Assembly (NCBI RefSeq): GCF_001583415.1
Contig: NZ_CP014475.1
Coordinates: 4,712,001-4,776,000, forward strand
Direction of reading: 5' to 3'
Length of the DNA stretch: 64,000 nucleotides
From: Mycolicibacterium phlei
GTDB taxonomy: Bacteria; Actinomycetota; Actinomycetes; Mycobacteriales; Mycobacteriaceae
Shown piece by piece: positions 26,053-34,456 of this stretch. The notes under the pieces were generated by a model. That model had not been told where the DNA came from and did no database searches. It saw only the letters and a list, made by a program, of their open reading frames with translations. The number at the start of each line of letters is the position of its first letter. The stretch's first letter is position 1. A program made the translations under genes and the position numbers.

Positions 26053-27966
26053 ATGTTCACCAGAATGCGCTCTGTCGCATGGCTTTTCGCGGCAGTGAGC
26101 CTCGTCCTGCCGGTCATCTGTGCTCCCGCCGCAGCGGCGCAGCCGGCGCCCCGCGCCACCACTGTCGACTGGCGGCAGCTGGGCCTGACCGATCGACTGA
26201 ATCTGATCGGCGCCGACCAGCCCCACGACGTCTCGGTGCCGATGCCCGCCGGCGTTACCCGCGTACTGGTCAAGGGACTGGTCGGTGCGGCCAACAATAT
26301 CCGCCGCGGCCATATCGACGTCCGCGACGCCGACGGCAACCTGGTCGGCACCGTCCCGCTGCCGGTCGACCGCGATGCCGCCCCGTTCAGCGTCGACACC
26401 GGCCGTGCGCGCGTCACCGACGGCGCGATCAAGTTGAGTTTCATTCTGCGCGACGAGAATCCGCCGCTGAACACCTGTTCGCCGGTGCCGTCGGTGGCGC
26501 TGTGGCAGCTGACGTCGACCTTTCTCGGGCAATCGCCGCTGCCCGAGACCATCGCCGACTACCTGCCCGGCTACCTCGACCGCGTCACGATCCGGGTCGG
26601 CCCCGAACCCGGCCCCGACACCCAGCAGGCCGCGCTCAACCTGGTCGCGGCGCTGACACACCGGTACCGGCCGCTGCCGGTACGCATCGACGTCGACACC
26701 GGCCCGATGGACGCACCGGTGAAGAACACCGGGACCGAACGGACCATCGAGATCCGCTCCTCGGCCGTCGCCGGTGTCGCGGTGCGCAACGGCGGCACAC
26801 CCGCCGCGGTGCTCGCGGTGTCGGGCAGCGGAGACGAACTGCAGCACCAGGTCGAGCTGTTCGCCGACCGCCGTTCCGAGCTGACCCAGACGGCGCAGAC
26901 ACGGGTGCTCGGGGCGATGACACAGGCACCGGTCTCCACCGAGACGCTGACCCTCGCGGAGTTGGGCGCGGACCGGCAGGTGTCGGTCCTGCACTCCGAG
27001 ACGATGTACGCCGGGTTCGACGCCGCCGCGTTCGGAGTCGGATCCATCCAGCGCGCCCGGGTGAAGCTGCGGGCCCGCTACACCCCGGTCACCGACGACT
27101 CGGCGACGGTGGTGATCCGGTCCGGCGACAGCGTGCTCGCGACCGAGCGCCTCAACGAAAGCGGCACGATCGACACGGTTCTCGACATTCCCGCCGAGGC
27201 GATCTCCTCGAACGTCGGGCTCGTGTTCGACCTGCGCTACTTCCCGAAGATGGAGTGCAGCCCGCTGACGGACCGGTTGTTCTTCGCCATCGACGGCACC
27301 TCGACGGTCACCGTCGAGCGCGGCACCCACAACCGCGGCGGTTTCCCCGTGCTGCCGATGGCGTTCACCCCGGTCTTCGACGTCTCCGTCGACCAACCGG
27401 CCGACATCCGCTACGCCGCCCGGGTGATCAACCTGCTCGGACGGGAGACCACGGTGCTGCTGCGCCCCCAGGTACGTCCGGCCGAGGAGGCCGCGGCGTC
27501 CGGCAACGGCTGGCTGGCGGTGACATCCGGTGAGGCGCTGGACGGTTTCGGATTGAACCCGCCGCTGAAACCCGGCGCGCGCAACGACCTGACGGTCGAC
27601 AGCCTGCTGCGCTCCACCAACGTCGATCCCAACGGACCGCTCGGCTTCCTGCAGGCCTTCACGCAGGACGGCCGGGTGATCCTCGACATCCAGACCACCG
27701 GGGAGAGCGATCTGCTGGACCGCGGCCTGGACTACATCGCGGGCCTGGAACGCCAGTGGGGTTCGCTCTACGGCGACGTCGTCGCCACCACGCCTGCCGG
27801 TGAGACCGTCAATCTGTCTCTGCGCGAGGGCGACTGGATCGAACCGCAGGTGATCCCCAACGAGGTGTGGAAATGGTGGCTGTGGCTCACGATCGCGGTG
27901 GGCGTCGTCGCGGCGGTCGCGGTGACGGTGCTGCTGACGATCCGCCGACGGCGCAGCCGGGGGTGA
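26053..27966 (+). CDS. BcsB-like membrane-anchored polysaccharide synthase subunit
   Basis: A 637-aa exported protein. The ATG at 26053 has AGGA upstream and is followed by a signal peptide (~1-32, ending AAAA). The large extracytoplasmic part has two related halves with BcsB-type jelly-roll signatures (LSFILRDENPPLNTC..S and VFDLRYFPKMECSPLTDRLF). One C-terminal TM helix at ~608-630 is followed by a basic tail. In Gram-negative bacteria BcsB caps BcsA and guides glucan through the periplasm; here it lies 7 nt after the GT2 gene and overlaps the next gene (GTGA). A bacterial-envelope polymer other than cellulose is possible. Confidence 0.82.
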   Translation: MFTRMRSVAWLFAAVSLVLPVICAPAAAAQPAPRATTVDWRQLGLTDRLNLIGADQPHDVSVPMPAGVTRVLVKGLVGAANNIRRGHIDVRDADGNLVGTVPLPVDRDAAPFSVDTGRARVTDGAIKLSFILRDENPPLNTCSPVPSVALWQLTSTFLGQSPLPETIADYLPGYLDRVTIRVGPEPGPDTQQAALNLVAALTHRYRPLPVRIDVDTGPMDAPVKNTGTERTIEIRSSAVAGVAVRNGGTPAAVLAVSGSGDELQHQVELFADRRSELTQTAQTRVLGAMTQAPVSTETLTLAELGADRQVSVLHSETMYAGFDAAAFGVGSIQRARVKLRARYTPVTDDSATVVIRSGDSVLATERLNESGTIDTVLDIPAEAISSNVGLVFDLRYFPKMECSPLTDRLFFAIDGTSTVTVERGTHNRGGFPVLPMAFTPVFDVSVDQPADIRYAARVINLLGRETTVLLRPQVRPAEEAAASGNGWLAVTSGEALDGFGLNPPLKPGARNDLTVDSLLRSTNVDPNGPLGFLQAFTQDGRVILDIQTTGESDLLDRGLDYIAGLERQWGSLYGDVVATTPAGETVNLSLREGDWIEPQVIPNEVWKWWLWLTIAVGVVAAVAVTVLLTIRRRRSRG

Positions 27967-29615
27967 CGCCCGGGGTGAGGTACCCGCGGCGCCGGGGCGT
28001 GGCCCTGTTCACGGCGCTCGCCGTCGGGTACTTCACGCTCGGCGCGGTGCTGATCATCCGCTACGACATCTTCGACTGGGATGCCCTCAGCCGGGTTGCC
28101 AATGCCGGTTTCACGCTGATGAGCCGGGACCCGCACCTGGCCGCCGTGGGGTTCGTGTGGAACCCGTTGCCCAGCCTGGTGCAGATTCCCTTTCTGCCGC
28201 TGAGCTATTGGTGGCCGGGCATCAAGACCTACGGGTTGACCGGCAACCTGCAGAGCGCGTTGTTCATGGCCGGCAGTGCGCTGGTGGTGCGGCGGATCGC
28301 GCTGGACCGCGGCGTCGGCGACGGCTGGCGACGGGTCGCGGTCGCCTGCTATGCGCTCAACCCGATGATCGTGCTGTACGGCGCATCCGGGATGAGCGAG
28401 GCCGCCCTGCTGTTCTGCTCGCTGTGGTGCGTTCTGTACCTGCTGCGCTGGACGGAGTCCGCGCGGGTGGTGGACCTGGCGGGCGCCGGCGTCGCGCTGG
28501 GCGTCGGCTATCTCACCCGCTACGAGTTGATTCCGGCCGCGTGCGGGGCGGCCGCGTTCGTGGTGCTGGTGTCGCTGCTGCGCTCCCCGCCGGGCTCGCG
28601 GCTGCAGCAGACCGCGCTGAACCTGGTGCTCGCGCTGTTTCCGTTCGTCACGGCGGTGATCGGCTGGGCGGTCACCGGGTGGGTGGTCACCGGCGAGGTG
28701 TTCGGCAGCGTCCAGTCGCAGTACGGCAACGCGGCTCAGGTCGCCACGGCGCTGGCGCGCGGTGGGCTCGATCTGAACTCCGATGCGATGGTCGTCGTGG
28801 AGCGGCTGTTCGGTATGCAACCGTTCGTGGGTCTGGCCGTCATCCTGGCGGCGTGCCTGGTCGTGGTGCGTCGCTCGCTGGCGGCGCTGGCCCCGGTCGC
28901 GGTGTTCGGTGCGATGCTGACGTTCTCGGCCTGGGGGCACTACAGCGCATCGACCTTCGGCTGGTTCCGGTTCTACCTCGTGGCGATCCCGCTGGTCATC
29001 GTCGTGGCGCTGGTCTGCTGGGCGCCCCGGCCGACCCCGCCGCCCCCGCCGGCCCGCCGGTGGCTGGGCACACCGGAAAGCCGTTGGGGTGCAGCCCTGT
29101 TGGCAGCATCGCTGCTGATCGGCACACCGGTGACCGCCGTGTCGATGTTCACCGACGGCAACAGCGTCAACCAGCCGCTGCAACTCGGGCTGCAGTCGCT
29201 GTTGTCCCCGGACCGATATCCGCTCGAGGAGCGGTGGTTCCGGCAGATGAGCGCCGCCGACCGGTTCGTCGCCGACTACCTCGACCAGCAGCACCTGCCC
29301 GACGGTTCGGTGCTCTACGACACGTTCACCAGTCCGGTGGTCTGGCTGACATCGGAGCGACCACGGCAGTTCGTGGTGACCAGCGACCAGGACTTCAAGG
29401 CGGCGCTGAACCGGCCGCGGCTTCACGGGGTGCGTTACGTGCTGATCTCCAACCCGGCCATCAGCGCCGCGCAGGACGCGGTCACCCGCCGGTATCCGTC
29501 GTTCTGGTACGACGGCGCGGGCATCGCGACCCTGCTGCTGTCCGTGGACGGCCCGGACGGCATCCAGCGCTGGCGGCTGTTCCGGGTCAACGAGCCCGAC
29601 GAGCGCGACCGCTGA
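27963..29615 (+). CDS. Polytopic membrane glycosyltransferase (GT-C/PMT-like)
   Basis: A 550-aa protein. The GTG at 27963 is chosen because it overlaps the BcsB-like stop (GTGA). An early extracytoplasmic loop follows TM1 with DIFDWDALSR (Asp-rich, the place of the catalytic acid in GT-C enzymes), followed by about ten more hydrophobic helices and a ~150-residue C-terminal soluble domain (YLDQQHLPDGSVLYDT). Such enzymes use polyprenyl-phosphate sugars outside the membrane. Its coupling to the GT2/BcsB-like genes suggests it decorates the polymer or anchors it. The stop is 3 nt from the convergent EEP gene. Confidence 0.75.
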   Translation: MTPGVRYPRRRGVALFTALAVGYFTLGAVLIIRYDIFDWDALSRVANAGFTLMSRDPHLAAVGFVWNPLPSLVQIPFLPLSYWWPGIKTYGLTGNLQSALFMAGSALVVRRIALDRGVGDGWRRVAVACYALNPMIVLYGASGMSEAALLFCSLWCVLYLLRWTESARVVDLAGAGVALGVGYLTRYELIPAACGAAAFVVLVSLLRSPPGSRLQQTALNLVLALFPFVTAVIGWAVTGWVVTGEVFGSVQSQYGNAAQVATALARGGLDLNSDAMVVVERLFGMQPFVGLAVILAACLVVVRRSLAALAPVAVFGAMLTFSAWGHYSASTFGWFRFYLVAIPLVIVVALVCWAPRPTPPPPPARRWLGTPESRWGAALLAASLLIGTPVTAVSMFTDGNSVNQPLQLGLQSLLSPDRYPLEERWFRQMSAADRFVADYLDQQHLPDGSVLYDTFTSPVVWLTSERPRQFVVTSDQDFKAALNRPRLHGVRYVLISNPAISAAQDAVTRRYPSFWYDGAGIATLLLSVDGPDGIQRWRLFRVNEPDERDR

Positions 29616-29618
29616 GAG

Positions 29619-30572
29619 TCACTGCACCGGAACCTCGATGACGGTCGCCAGCCCGCGGTGGTCGGATCCGGGGACGTCGACTGTGTAGGCCGAGGTGGCC
29701 ACGGCGTTGTGCACCAGCACGTGGTCGATACCGACCACCGGAGGACGCCAGCGCCGGCTCGGGTAGCTGCGGGTCAGGCCCGCACCGGCCTGCTCGGCGG
29801 CGTCGCGGTAGCCCGCATCGAGCAGCCTGCGGAACGGGCGCATGTCGTAGGTGGCGTTGAGGTCGCCGGCGACGATCACCGCGCCCGGGCCGTCGGCCGC
29901 GGCGCGCAACGTCTCGGGCAGCCGGGCGATGTCATCGGTGAACCAGCGCAGCGGCTGCACCCACGGCGCGGCGAGATGCACGGCGAGCACCGTCGTCTCC
30001 GTGCGCACCTCAGGTACCCGGATCCGGGTGCTCAGCATCGGCATCTGGTAGCCGGGCACCGCCGTCGCCGCCACGATGGGGTGGCGGCTCCACACCCCGA
30101 TGCCCGCGGCCATCGGCTTCGGGTCGATCGCGCGGTGCGGGAAACCACGGTCCAGCCCCGCCGCCGAGAGCCCGGCCGCCGCTTCGGGTGTCATCTCCTG
30201 CAGCACCAGGACATCGGCGGTGGCGTCGGCCAGCGCGACCACCGCCTGCGGATCCGCCCGCCCCATCCCGAGGTTCGCGCTGACCACGCGCAGCGGGACC
30301 GACGGCGCCGCGGGTTCCTCCGGTCCGAGGTAGCGCGGGATCAGCACGGCCAGCATGACGATGCACAGCAGCGCGGCCGCGATCGTCGGCACCGGTTGCC
30401 GCGACAGCGCGAACGCGACCATCGACACGACGGCCGCGACGGTCAGGTACGGCGACGCGGCGGCGAGCACCAGCACGACCTCGTTGCTGATCGGCAGGTA
30501 GCGCGCCACCGCGCCGGCCAGCCCCAGTACGAAGGCGACCGCACCGACCACCGTCGCCAACACTCGAATCAT
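29619..30572 (-). CDS. Membrane-anchored endonuclease/exonuclease/phosphatase (EEP) family protein
   Basis: A 317-aa protein with three TM segments in residues 1-85, then an EEP (DNase I-like) domain: VVSANLGMG (Asn), LQEMT (metal-binding Glu), VAGDLNATY (Asp/Asn pair) and GIDHVLV..SDHRGL (catalytic His). The domain probably faces outside and may cleave phosphodiesters in lipids or nucleic acids; the substrate is unknown. It starts 26 nt after fgd1 on the same strand, so it belongs to the fgd1 transcript rather than to the convergent polysaccharide cluster. Confidence 0.85.
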   Translation of the reverse strand: MIRVLATVVGAVAFVLGLAGAVARYLPISNEVVLVLAAASPYLTVAAVVSMVAFALSRQPVPTIAAALLCIVMLAVLIPRYLGPEEPAAPSVPLRVVSANLGMGRADPQAVVALADATADVLVLQEMTPEAAAGLSAAGLDRGFPHRAIDPKPMAAGIGVWSRHPIVAATAVPGYQMPMLSTRIRVPEVRTETTVLAVHLAAPWVQPLRWFTDDIARLPETLRAAADGPGAVIVAGDLNATYDMRPFRRLLDAGYRDAAEQAGAGLTRSYPSRRWRPPVVGIDHVLVHNAVATSAYTVDVPGSDHRGLATVIEVPVQ

Positions 30573-30598
30573 GATGTGCTGGTGCGGTTTTCGTCAGG

Positions 30599-31609
30599 TC
30601 AGCCCAGACGGCGCAGTCGCGGCTCCAGATCACGCTTGAACAGTTCGAGGAACCGGCGCTGATCGTGGCCGGGGGCGTGGAACACCAGGTGGTTCAGGCC
30701 CCAGTCGACGTACTGCTTGACCTTCTCGACGGCCTCGTCGGGATCGGAGGCGACGATCCAGCGCTTGGCCACCTGCTCGATCGGCAGCGCGTCGGCGGCC
30801 TTCTCCATCTCGATGGGGTCGTCGATGGAGTGCTTCTGCTCGGCGGTCAGCGACAGCGGCGCCCAGAACCGGGTGTTCTCCAGCGCGAGTTCGGGATCGG
30901 TGTCGTAGGAGATCTTGATCTCGATCATCCGGTCGACGTCGTCGGGGTTGCGGCCGGCGGCCTCGGCGCCCTCCTTCACGGCGGGGATGAGCTTGTCCTT
31001 GTAGAGCTCCTCACCCTTGCCGGACGTGCAGATGAACCCGTCGCCGGCGCGGCCCGCGTACTTGGCCACCACCGGACCGCCCGCGGCGATGTAGACCGGG
31101 ATGCCGCCCTCGGGCACGTCGTAGATGGAGGCGCCCTTGGTGCGGTAGTACTCGCCCTCGAAGTCGACGCGGTCGCCGAGCCACAGTTCGCGCATCAGCT
31201 TCACCGACTCGCGCAGCCGGGCGAAGCGCTCCTTGAACTCCGGCCACTCGCCGATGTAGCCGGTGGCGATCTCGTTGAGCGCCTCCCCGGTGCCGACGCC
31301 GAGGAAGACGCGGCCCGGATACAGACAGCCCATGGTGGCGAACGCCTGCGCGATCACCGCGGGGTTGTAGCGGAACGTCGGGGTGAGCACCGACGTGCCG
31401 AGGATGAGTCGCTTGGTCCGTTCCCCGACCGCGGTCATCCACGCCAGCGAGAACGGTGCGTGCCCACCCTCATGCCGCCACGGCTGGAAGTGGTCGCTGA
31501 CCGTCGCGCTGTCCATGCCGTGTTCTTCGGCCGCGACCGCCAGCTCGACGAGCTCTCGCGGGGCGAACTGTTCCGCCGACGCCTTGTATCCGAGTTTGAG
31601 TTCAGCCAC
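30599..31609 (-). CDS. fgd1: F420-dependent glucose-6-phosphate dehydrogenase Fgd1
   Basis: A 336-aa luciferase-like TIM-barrel enzyme oxidising glucose-6-phosphate to 6-phosphogluconolactone and reducing coenzyme F420. Length and sequence match mycobacterial Fgd1, including the active-site His40 in TVSDHFQPW and the GVGTGEALNE segment that binds F420. It supplies F420H2 for redox defence and for activation of nitroimidazole prodrugs. In M. tuberculosis it adjoins pta; here a ~7.7-kb insertion separates them. It is divergent from the MBL gene across 35 bp. Confidence 0.97.
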   Translation of the reverse strand: MAELKLGYKASAEQFAPRELVELAVAAEEHGMDSATVSDHFQPWRHEGGHAPFSLAWMTAVGERTKRLILGTSVLTPTFRYNPAVIAQAFATMGCLYPGRVFLGVGTGEALNEIATGYIGEWPEFKERFARLRESVKLMRELWLGDRVDFEGEYYRTKGASIYDVPEGGIPVYIAAGGPVVAKYAGRAGDGFICTSGKGEELYKDKLIPAVKEGAEAAGRNPDDVDRMIEIKISYDTDPELALENTRFWAPLSLTAEQKHSIDDPIEMEKAADALPIEQVAKRWIVASDPDEAVEKVKQYVDWGLNHLVFHAPGHDQRRFLELFKRDLEPRLRRLG

Positions 31610-31644
31610 GCCTACTTTCTACTCCGCTCCCTACACTCGCGGGT

Positions 31645-32376
31645 ATGGCACCGGTACTGAGTTCTGTCACCGATACCGTGCACTTCGCCTACACCGACCT
31701 CGTCAACTGGACCCTGGTCGCCGATCAGACCGGTGTCGTGCTGATCGACGCGGGGTTTCCCGGCCACCGCGACGACGTGCTGGCCTCGCTGCGCCAGCTC
31801 GGTTTCGGCCCCGACGATCTGCGCGCGATCCTGCTGACCCACGCCCACGTCGACCATCTCGGGTCGGCCATCTGGTTTGCGAAAAACCATGGCACGCCGG
31901 TGTATTGCCACGCCGCGGAGGTGGGCCACGCGAAGCGGGAGTACCTGGAGCAGGTGTCGCCGCTCGACGTCGCCAAGCACATCTGGCAGCCGCGGTTCGC
32001 GACGTGGACGGCGACGATCGTGCGCAAGGGCGGGCTGGTGCGCGACGGGATCCCCACCGCACAGCCCTACACCGAGCAGGTGGCGGCGTCGCTGCCGGGC
32101 ACGCCGCGGGCGGTGCCGACCCCGGGGCACACCGGCGGGCACTGCTCGTTCGTCGTCGACGGCGTGCTGGTCAGCGGCGACGCACTGGTGACCGGGCATC
32201 CGGTGTCGACGCGCAGCGGGCCGCAGCTGCTGCCCGGGCTGTTCAACCACGACCAGCGCAGCTGCGTGCGCAGCCTGTCGGCGCTGGGTCTGCTCGACAC
32301 CGAGGTGCTGCTGCCCGGGCACGGGCCGGTCTGGCGCGGGTCCATCCGCGAGGCCGCCGAACGCGCCGCCCGCTGA
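31645..32376 (+). CDS. Metallo-beta-lactamase-fold hydrolase (Rv0406c orthologue by position)
   Basis: A 243-aa MBL-fold protein with the metal-binding motif THAHVDHLG (residues ~64-72), GHTGGHCSF, VSGDALVTG and a late LLPGHGP. Substrate unknown (thioester, lactone or lactam hydrolases share the fold). There is no signal peptide. A TACACT -10 box (31632-31637) lies 7 nt before the ATG with no ribosome site, so a leaderless mRNA is likely. Confidence 0.88.
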   Translation: MAPVLSSVTDTVHFAYTDLVNWTLVADQTGVVLIDAGFPGHRDDVLASLRQLGFGPDDLRAILLTHAHVDHLGSAIWFAKNHGTPVYCHAAEVGHAKREYLEQVSPLDVAKHIWQPRFATWTATIVRKGGLVRDGIPTAQPYTEQVAASLPGTPRAVPTPGHTGGHCSFVVDGVLVSGDALVTGHPVSTRSGPQLLPGLFNHDQRSCVRSLSALGLLDTEVLLPGHGPVWRGSIREAAERAAR

Positions 32377-32399
32377 CCAGCCGGCACTGCGGTCCTCGG

Positions 32400-32705
32400 T
32401 CAGGCCAGCCCCTGGATTCCGATGAGAAACGCCGCGGTCAGTGCCAGGCCACCCGCCACCACGATCGTCGGCATCAGGATCATCGTGTCGAGCTCGTCGT
32501 CGTCGAGGACGTCGTCGCGGAACCGGCCGAACAGTACCCACGCGACCCCGGTGCGCCGGAACAGGTGCACCACCGCGCGCACCGGCCGGGTGCCGCGGCG
32601 GCGGCCGATCACCGACCGCGAGACCGCTCCGAGGAGCACGGTCAACGCGGACGCCACGACCAGCAGCCAGCCGACGATCATCTGCGAGAGCACCACTGAA
32701 ACCAT
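32400..32705 (-). CDS. Small two-TM membrane protein, unknown function
   Basis: A 101-aa protein with TM segments at ~5-27 and ~79-98, joined by a basic (SRSVIGRRRGTRPVR) then acidic (DDVLDDDELD) loop. No family is recognised. GGAGG directly abuts the ATG at 32705, which is too close for good initiation; a GTG at codon 4 (32696) is at better spacing and may be the true start. It lies after and co-directional with the LLM oxidoreductase gene (9 nt gap). Confidence 0.65.
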   Translation of the reverse strand: MVSVVLSQMIVGWLLVVASALTVLLGAVSRSVIGRRRGTRPVRAVVHLFRRTGVAWVLFGRFRDDVLDDDELDTMILMPTIVVAGGLALTAAFLIGIQGLA

Positions 32706-32714
32706 CCTCCGGGT

Positions 32715-33827
32715 CTACAGACCCCAGCGTTTGGCGATCAGCTCGTGGGAGCGCAGCCGGTCGCAGTGACGGTGCGTGACCGAGGTGATCACCAGCTCGT
32801 CGGCGCCGGTGACCCGCTGCAGCGTCGCCAACCGGTCGGCGACCTCGTCCGCGTCACCGACGAATTGCGTTGCGGTGCGGTCTTTCACGACGGCCAACTG
32901 GTCCTCGGTCAGCGGCTCTACGGTGTCGGGATCCGGATACGGGACCGCGCCGCCGCGGGCGCGGATCGAGTACACCCAGTGCCCGTAGCTCGACGCCAGA
33001 TGCCGCGCGGTCTCGGAGTCGTCGGCCACCACCACGTCGGCGGAGACCACCACGTAGGGCTCGGACAGCAGCCGCGACGGCCGGAACGCGGCGCGGTAGG
33101 CCTCGATCGCGTCCAGCGCGGTGGCGGGGGTGATGTGGTAGCTCGCGACGAACGGCAGCCCGTGCGCCCCGGCCACCCGGGCGCTCTGCCCCTTGCTGCT
33201 GCCGAACACCCAGGGCGTCAGCGCGGCACCGTCTCCCGGGACGACGTGGGTCTCGTAGCCGTCGACGGTGTAGGTGCCCTCCAGCATGGCCAGGATGTCG
33301 GCGACCTGCTCACCGAAGTCGGGCGACTCCGCACCGGGCTGCTGCAGCACCGCCATCCGGGCCCGCAGCGCCGGGTTGCGCATCAGCGCGCCGATGTCGA
33401 ACGGCGGCGGCACCACGACGCCGTCGACGTCGCGCCACTGTTGCGGCGGTCTGGGTTTCGCGGGCCTGGGTTCGGTCAGGGCCTCGCGGCGCCGCTGACC
33501 CGAGCGGCCGACCCCGAGATCGATGCGACCGGGATGGAAGGCCTCCAGCATGCCGAAGCTCTCCACCACCGCGACGGCGGTGGTCTGGCCCAGCTGCACG
33601 GCGGCGGCGCCGACACGGATGCGCTCGGTGGCCGCCGCGATCTGCCCGATCAGCACCGCGGGCTGCGAGCTGGCGACCGCGACGAAGTGATGCTCGGCCA
33701 CCCAGTACCGCTTGTAGCCCCACTGTTCGGCGTGCCGGGCCAGATCGATGGTGTTGTGCAGCGCGGTGGCGGCGTCGGCGCCCTCGCTGATGGGCGCCAG
33801 GTCCAGGATCGACAGCGGGACCGTCAT
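32715..33827 (-). CDS. LLM-class flavin-dependent oxidoreductase
   Basis: A 370-aa luciferase-like monooxygenase: LDLAPISEG near the start, WVAEHHFVAVASSQPAVLIG, VRVGAAAVQLG and GRIDLGVGRS are typical of the MsnO8/bacterial-luciferase family using FMN or F420. Its ATG overlaps the stop of the upstream GNAT gene by 4 bp. Substrate unknown. In F420-rich mycobacteria F420 use is possible but not shown. Confidence 0.88.
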   Translation of the reverse strand: MTVPLSILDLAPISEGADAATALHNTIDLARHAEQWGYKRYWVAEHHFVAVASSQPAVLIGQIAAATERIRVGAAAVQLGQTTAVAVVESFGMLEAFHPGRIDLGVGRSGQRRREALTEPRPAKPRPPQQWRDVDGVVVPPPFDIGALMRNPALRARMAVLQQPGAESPDFGEQVADILAMLEGTYTVDGYETHVVPGDGAALTPWVFGSSKGQSARVAGAHGLPFVASYHITPATALDAIEAYRAAFRPSRLLSEPYVVVSADVVVADDSETARHLASSYGHWVYSIRARGGAVPYPDPDTVEPLTEDQLAVVKDRTATQFVGDADEVADRLATLQRVTGADELVITSVTHRHCDRLRSHELIAKRWGL

Positions 33828-34318
33828 CGCAGGTCCTTGGTGAACGCGATCGGGTAGACCTCGCCCTCGGCGGGCAGCGGCTCGGCCAGCCGGGTGTAGC
33901 CGGCGGACTCGTAGAGCCGCTCGGCCTCGGGCTGGCGGTCGCCGGTGGTCAGGTAGACCCGGGTGTAACCGCGGGCGGCGATCTCGGACTCCAGCGCGGC
34001 CAGCAGCAGCTTGCCGTAGCCGCGCCGGCGGTGTGCGCTGTCGGTCCAGATGCGTTTGAGCTCGGCGGTGTCGGCGTCGAAGCGGCGGAACGCGCCGCCG
34101 GTCACGGGCCGGCCTTCGCACAGCCCGATCAGCAGTCCGCCCGCAGGCGGGGTGAACTCGGCGGCCGGGTAGCTGTCCAGCCAGCGGCGCACCCGGTCGG
34201 GTTCGCCGCCGTAGCGGGTGGCGTACTCGACGGCCAGTTCGGCCAGCAGCGGCTCGGCCAGGGGGTCGTCCTGGCCGACCGCCATGAACTGCAGCTCGTC
34301 GACGCTGGGCACGGTCAT
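33824..34318 (-). CDS. GNAT-family N-acetyltransferase
   Basis: A 164-aa GNAT. The acetyl-CoA loop RRRGYGKLLL (~117-126) and the late YESAGY segment identify the fold. The ATG at 34318 is chosen over an adjoining GTG because AGAGAG then sits 7 nt upstream. It is translationally coupled to the LLM oxidoreductase. The acceptor is unknown. Confidence 0.82.
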   Translation of the reverse strand: MTVPSVDELQFMAVGQDDPLAEPLLAELAVEYATRYGGEPDRVRRWLDSYPAAEFTPPAGGLLIGLCEGRPVTGGAFRRFDADTAELKRIWTDSAHRRRGYGKLLLAALESEIAARGYTRVYLTTGDRQPEAERLYESAGYTRLAEPLPAEGEVYPIAFTKDLR

Positions 34319-34432
34319 CACCTAACTCTCTAACGCGGCGCGCCGCCAAGCATTCCACCGGCCCGGATTCGCTCGCCGCGATCGGAAATAACCGCATGTC
34401 GCGGGGTTCTCAAAGAGCCTTCCACGACAAAC

Positions 34433-34446
34433 TTGACACGTGTAAA
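34433..34446. promoter_or_regulatory. ACACGTGT-centred palindrome over SDR promoter
   Basis: TTGACACGTGTAAA is a 14-bp palindrome with one mismatched pair. A TAAAGT -10 box (34443-34448) overlaps its right end and lies 8 nt before the ATG at 34457. The site looks like a TetR-type operator able to block this promoter. No regulator gene is adjacent. Confidence 0.5.
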
Positions 34447-34456
34447 GTCCGGCGTC

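Noticed and set aside
24597..29426. Several 480-650 codon minus-strand frames across the polysaccharide cluster
   Set aside because: They are antisense to genes with clear GT2, BcsB-like and membrane features and coupled starts; their compositions (Arg/Gln/His-rich) are typical of antisense frames in high-GC DNA.
34433..34438. TTGACA read as a -35 box
   Set aside because: The matching -10 would fall on the start codon; the sequence is better explained as half of a palindrome over the TAAAGT -10.
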